A stretch of DNA of 64,000 nt, from NCBI RefSeq assembly GCF_018866325.1, contig NZ_CP076457.1:2577001-2641000 (forward strand), written 5' to 3'. The notes below the pieces were generated by a model, which worked only from the letters and a program-made list of their open reading frames with translations, had not been told where the DNA came from and did no database searches. This DNA comes from Streptomyces sp. YPW6. GTDB lineage: Bacteria; Actinomycetota; Actinomycetes; Streptomycetales; Streptomycetaceae. Shown here in pieces: positions 62,582-64,000 of this stretch. Within the stretch, counting starts at the first letter, position 1, and every line of letters begins with the position of its first letter. Position numbers and translations under genes: made by a program.

Positions 62582-64000
62582 TCACTTCCTGGTTCGCAAA
62601 GCCGAATACGCTTCCTCACGGCTGGTGAAGAAGCTCTGCCCCGCCTCCTGCACGGCGTTCTTCGCGGCATCAGTTTCCTTGGCGCCTCGGGTGTCCGCCC
62701 AGTCCTGGATGAGCCCCCTCGTGCTCAGCATGTCCTTCTCGGTCTCTGTGCTGACTTCGCCCTTCGCCGCCCTGTCCGCCTCGTCGATGACAGCGGTGGA
62801 CCACTCGTACGCAGCGACGTCCACGGCACGTTGAGCCAGGTCACCGACCTGGGGGATCATGTTGGCCACCGCCCCGAGGCCGTGATAGCCGTAGCGCGCC
62901 TGGTCGTTGATCTTTCCGATCTCGGCGTCGCGAACGTCCAGCACCATGTCTGTACCGATAGCGTTCAGAGCGCCGAAGGCCCCACCCACCTCCCGCGACC
63001 TGACGTCCCAACTGGTGACGTTCTCCACCAAGCTGCTCTGGGGCACTTGCCGACCAGTGTCCAGGTGCTCCACCGCATACAGTCGTTGCGCCTCGTACAT
63101 GGCGTCGAATACTCGTAGGGGATTGCCCTCTGCGTCGTTATCGATCACACCGTCGGACACACCGCGCATCACTCTGATCACACTGTGCTTTCCGTTCGAA
63201 ATGGAGGCTCCCTCGTCCGATTCGGCGATGCGGCTCTGGTCGATCGGCCCGTACCCGCCCAGAATGGCGTGCGTGTCCGCCGTGTAGTCGTTCAGCGCAC
63301 GGCCGAGCGGCACCTTGAGGGCTTCGGGGACGCTGTCGCCCTTCGCCCCCTGGTCCAGCGTCGCGATGACCGCCTGCATGACCCGGGCCTGACCCTCGCT
63401 GTGCGGGCCGGGCTTGCCCAGCGCCGCCCCCGGCTCGTTCCCCGTCGTCCCTGCCTCCAGCGCGAGGCCCAGGCCATGGCGGCTGAACGGATCATCGGTG
63501 GTGATCACTCTGGGTCCTGCCACGACGTGCTGCTGAGGCCACTCCCGAGCCCCGTCCCCGTTGCCGATCAGGTAGTCGAGGTGCGCCTGCCCGTTGTCCA
63601 CCTCCGGGTTGAAGAACGCGGTCGAGGCGTCGGGGTTCTTGCTCATCACACCGAGCAGGCTGTCGAGCGCGTCGGCCCGGCCCTCGCGGTGGTTGCCGCC
63701 CCACTGCTGGAAGATGGCGCTGTTGTCCTTCTCCGCGGCGATCATGTCGTCGCCCAGCTTGTTGAGGAACTGGTCGTCGAACGGCACGTCGGCGTGCGTC
63801 ATCATCTCGACGAACGGACGGTAGCCGTAGAGCGGGTTGGTCTTCGAGTCGAAGTTCTTGGCTCCGGACTCCTTGAGGCCGTCCGTGAACTTCTTGTAGA
63901 ACGCGCCGTCGCCGCTGTTGATCCATGCCTGGTACTTCGCCGAGCCGGGCCCGGCGTCCGCCATCGAACCCGGCACCTGGGTGGCGGTCGCCACCGTGTT
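62582..64000 (-). CDS. DUF6571-like large protein, C-terminal part (partial at 5' end)
   Basis: The frame is open to the edge of the window, so the start is missing. A GTG at 63994 in NTVATATQVPG is probably internal. The visible ~472 residues are hydrophilic and mixed helical, with DQFLNKLGDDMIAAEKDNSA, GRADALDSLLGVMSKNPDAS and AAFFNPEVDNG-like patterns that I associate with DUF6571-type Streptomyces proteins. These often have an N-terminal WXG100-like part, suggesting type VII secretion; that part is outside the window. It heads the operon of the three paralogues. Confidence 0.75.
   Translation of the reverse strand, partial: NTVATATQVPGSMADAGPGSAKYQAWINSGDGAFYKKFTDGLKESGAKNFDSKTNPLYGYRPFVEMMTHADVPFDDQFLNKLGDDMIAAEKDNSAIFQQWGGNHREGRADALDSLLGVMSKNPDASTAFFNPEVDNGQAHLDYLIGNGDGAREWPQQHVVAGPRVITTDDPFSRHGLGLALEAGTTGNEPGAALGKPGPHSEGQARVMQAVIATLDQGAKGDSVPEALKVPLGRALNDYTADTHAILGGYGPIDQSRIAESDEGASISNGKHSVIRVMRGVSDGVIDNDAEGNPLRVFDAMYEAQRLYAVEHLDTGRQVPQSSLVENVTSWDVRSREVGGAFGALNAIGTDMVLDVRDAEIGKINDQARYGYHGLGAVANMIPQVGDLAQRAVDVAAYEWSTAVIDEADRAAKGEVSTETEKDMLSTRGLIQDWADTRGAKETDAAKNAVQEAGQSFFTSREEAYSALRTRK

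Overview
The window is high-GC actinobacterial chromosome, almost certainly Streptomyces. The evidence is the codon usage, the mycothiol enzyme Mca, stacked ATGA/GTGA gene overlaps, an acyl-CoA carboxylase set with an epsilon subunit, an LAxTG sortase substrate, and a histidine ammonia-lyase with a Cys-Ser-Gly MIO triad. Most genes are housekeeping genes in an order I recall from Streptomyces core chromosomes. No tRNA, rRNA or CRISPR array was seen.

Layout. 1-4.6 kb: the tail of an AfsR/SARP-type regulator, a small membrane protein with mca, a DUF4307-like protein and greA. 4.7-8.8 kb: a DrrAB-type ABC exporter, threonine dehydratase and a divergent MarR regulator. 8.9-14.7 kb: a six-gene stressosome-type operon (RsbR, RsbS, RsbT, ATPase-phosphatase fusion, histidine kinase, response regulator-PP2C), every junction a 4-bp overlap. 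14.7-21.6 kb: a sigma-like protein with a small membrane partner, cystathionine gamma-synthase, an MFS exporter with a divergent LysR regulator, and msrA.

21.7-28.3 kb is a mobile island bracketed by two inverted ~90-bp copies of the same sequence. It holds a truncated IS5-type transposase, a short gene split by an amber codon, an unknown 443-aa protein, a 39-codon ORF with a perfect Shine-Dalgarno, a decayed IS with perfect 30-bp ends, and an intact IS701-like element with a CTCAA duplication. Between the last two sits a 172-aa gene of four tandem 36-aa repeats that closely match the animal beta-thymosin actin-binding motif. This is the most unusual item in the window.

28.3-38.9 kb: an XRE regulator ending in LAA, gdhA, an RDD protein, a DUF1330 protein, an L,D-transpeptidase lipoprotein, a sortase substrate, hutH, a GAF-GGDEF protein and an enoyl-CoA hydratase. 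38.9-50.4 kb: class III adenylate cyclase, birA, pccB, accE, a 42-aa membrane peptide, maf, accA2, TetR and DeoR regulators, and an LpdA-type flavoprotein. BirA can biotinylate AccA2, which works with PccB and AccE.

50.6-59.4 kb holds a (deoxy)nucleoside catabolism neighbourhood: purine nucleoside phosphorylase, a phosphosugar mutase, DeoC, an aldehyde dehydrogenase, an incomplete paralogue, and a uridine kinase. The phosphorylase and deoC promoters share the perfect palindrome CTACGCGCGTAG. 59.4-64 kb ends with three tandem paralogous membrane-anchored proteins behind the 3' part of a larger DUF6571-like gene.
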